This document shows, piece after piece, positions 13,739 through 14,382 of a DNA stretch of 14,382 nt. Numbering within the stretch: position 1 is the first letter of the stretch; the number at the start of each line of letters is the position of its first letter. The position numbers and the translations under genes are program-made. The notes beneath the pieces are model-generated. The model ran no database searches, was not told the origin of the DNA, and saw only the letters and a list, made by a program, of their open reading frames with translations. The stretch comes from Deferribacteraceae bacterium UBA1873 (GTDB taxonomy: Bacteria; Chrysiogenota; Deferribacteres; Deferribacterales; Flexistipitaceae): NCBI GenBank assembly GCA_002338145.1, contig DDHP01000057.1, forward strand, positions 10,077-24,458, given 5' to 3'.

Positions 13739-14382
13739 ATGTTTTCTAATACCAGATTTGTGATTTTGGGTCTTATTGGAATATTTTTTATCGTTAGCCT
13801 TGGCGTTGCGGGTTATATGTACATAGAAGGTGCAGGATTTATTGATGCGCTTTACATGACTATCATTACTATTGCTACAGTAGGTTTTAGAGAAGTTTTT
13901 GAGCTTTCATCTGCAGGTAAAATTTTTACAATAATAATTATTATACTCGGAACGGGGTTCATCGCCTACGCTGCTACGCAAATTATTGATTACTTAATCG
14001 CTGGAGAGATAAAGAAAAGCTTTTGGAGAAAAAAGATGGATAAAAAAATTAAACAAATGGAGAATCATTACATTATTTGCGGTTACGGAAGAATGGGACG
14101 CTTTATTGTGGAAAGACTTAAATTTAACAATGAAAAATTTGCTGTTATTGAAATAAATTCCGAAATGGAGAAGGAGGCAGAAGAATTAGGGGAAGTATTC
14201 GTTTTTGGTGATGCCACCAAAAGTGATGTTTTGAAAAAAGCTGGTATAGAAAGAGCAAGAGGATTGGTTTCTGTGGTAGATTCTGATGCACGGAATGTTT
14301 ATATTACATTAACCGCCAAATGGCTCAACCCTAATCTTTATATAATTACAAAAGCCAATGATGAAGATGCCGCTTCTAAAAT
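13739..14382 (+). CDS. Two-TM potassium channel with RCK/TrkA-N domain (partial, 3' end outside window)
   Basis: N-terminal 214 codons of an inner-membrane potassium channel of the MthK-like type. TM1 is at about 7-29, the pore helix and filter at 40-52, TM2 at about 62-86 and a basic linker at 91-108. A Rossmann-type RCK domain starts at 110, with GYGRMG (115-120), an acidic Glu138 at the end of the second strand and GDATKSD (157-163). The filter is TVGFRE, in place of the usual TVGYGD. The ATG at 13739 is chosen because it begins TM1; its ribosome binding site is weak (GGGAT, about 12 bases upstream). Met100 has GGAG seven bases before it and could be an internal start. The RCK domain runs off the window. 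Confidence 0.88.
   Translation, partial: MFSNTRFVILGLIGIFFIVSLGVAGYMYIEGAGFIDALYMTIITIATVGFREVFELSSAGKIFTIIIIILGTGFIAYAATQIIDYLIAGEIKKSFWRKKMDKKIKQMENHYIICGYGRMGRFIVERLKFNNEKFAVIEINSEMEKEAEELGEVFVFGDATKSDVLKKAGIERARGLVSVVDSDARNVYITLTAKWLNPNLYIITKANDEDAASK

Overview
This window looks like chromosomal DNA from a low-GC (well under 50 %), Gram-negative, probably anaerobic or microaerophilic bacterium. The Gram-negative call rests on two LPS-type family 9 glycosyltransferases, a ribosomal protein L27 without the Firmicute N-terminal extension, and an Obg GTPase of the short form without a C-terminal OCT domain. The anaerobe call rests on a rubredoxin-less rubrerythrin and an oxygen-binding di-iron (ODP-type) protein. 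My best guess, by inference only, is the Deferribacterota (Flexistipes/Deferribacter-like). No mobile element, CRISPR array, tRNA or rRNA was seen.

Layout. 1-131: a heptamer tandem repeat and a small palindrome. 132-2249 (+): ptsP, a GAF-containing PTS enzyme I. A strong sigma70-type promoter at 2341-2369 then opens a long co-directional housekeeping run: rplU, rpmA, obgE, a DUF721/DciA-like gene, def, tex, and two overlapping family 9 glycosyltransferases (ending at 9350). This run links ribosome assembly, replication, nascent-chain processing, transcription-linked nucleic-acid binding and outer-membrane sugar assembly. 9351-9771 is non-coding and full of inverted repeats. 9772-11209 (-): a rubrerythrin-like di-iron protein and, upstream of it, a cysteine-rich DUF169 protein. 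11210-11892 is a divergent, AT-rich non-coding region. 11893-12678 (+): an ODP/flavodiiron-like metallo-beta-lactamase-fold protein behind a good promoter. 12874-13578 (+): yggS, a PLP-binding homeostasis protein. 13739 to the window edge (+): a two-TM potassium channel with an RCK/TrkA-N domain, cut off by the window.

The most interesting material is regulatory or mechanistic. The only good ribosome binding site of obgE lies in the arm of a hairpin. The channel gene carries an apparent internal translation start between its pore and RCK domains, as in MthK, and a variant selectivity filter (TVGFRE). The oxygen/iron genes sit in a divergent block whose promoters overlap inverted repeats. The ODP-like protein has an altered metal-binding motif (HxDxDT in place of HxExDH). 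Several start codons were moved inwards from the longest open frame because of ribosome binding sites and family alignment. I see no clear multi-gene system of an undescribed type; the candidates are listed with their limits.
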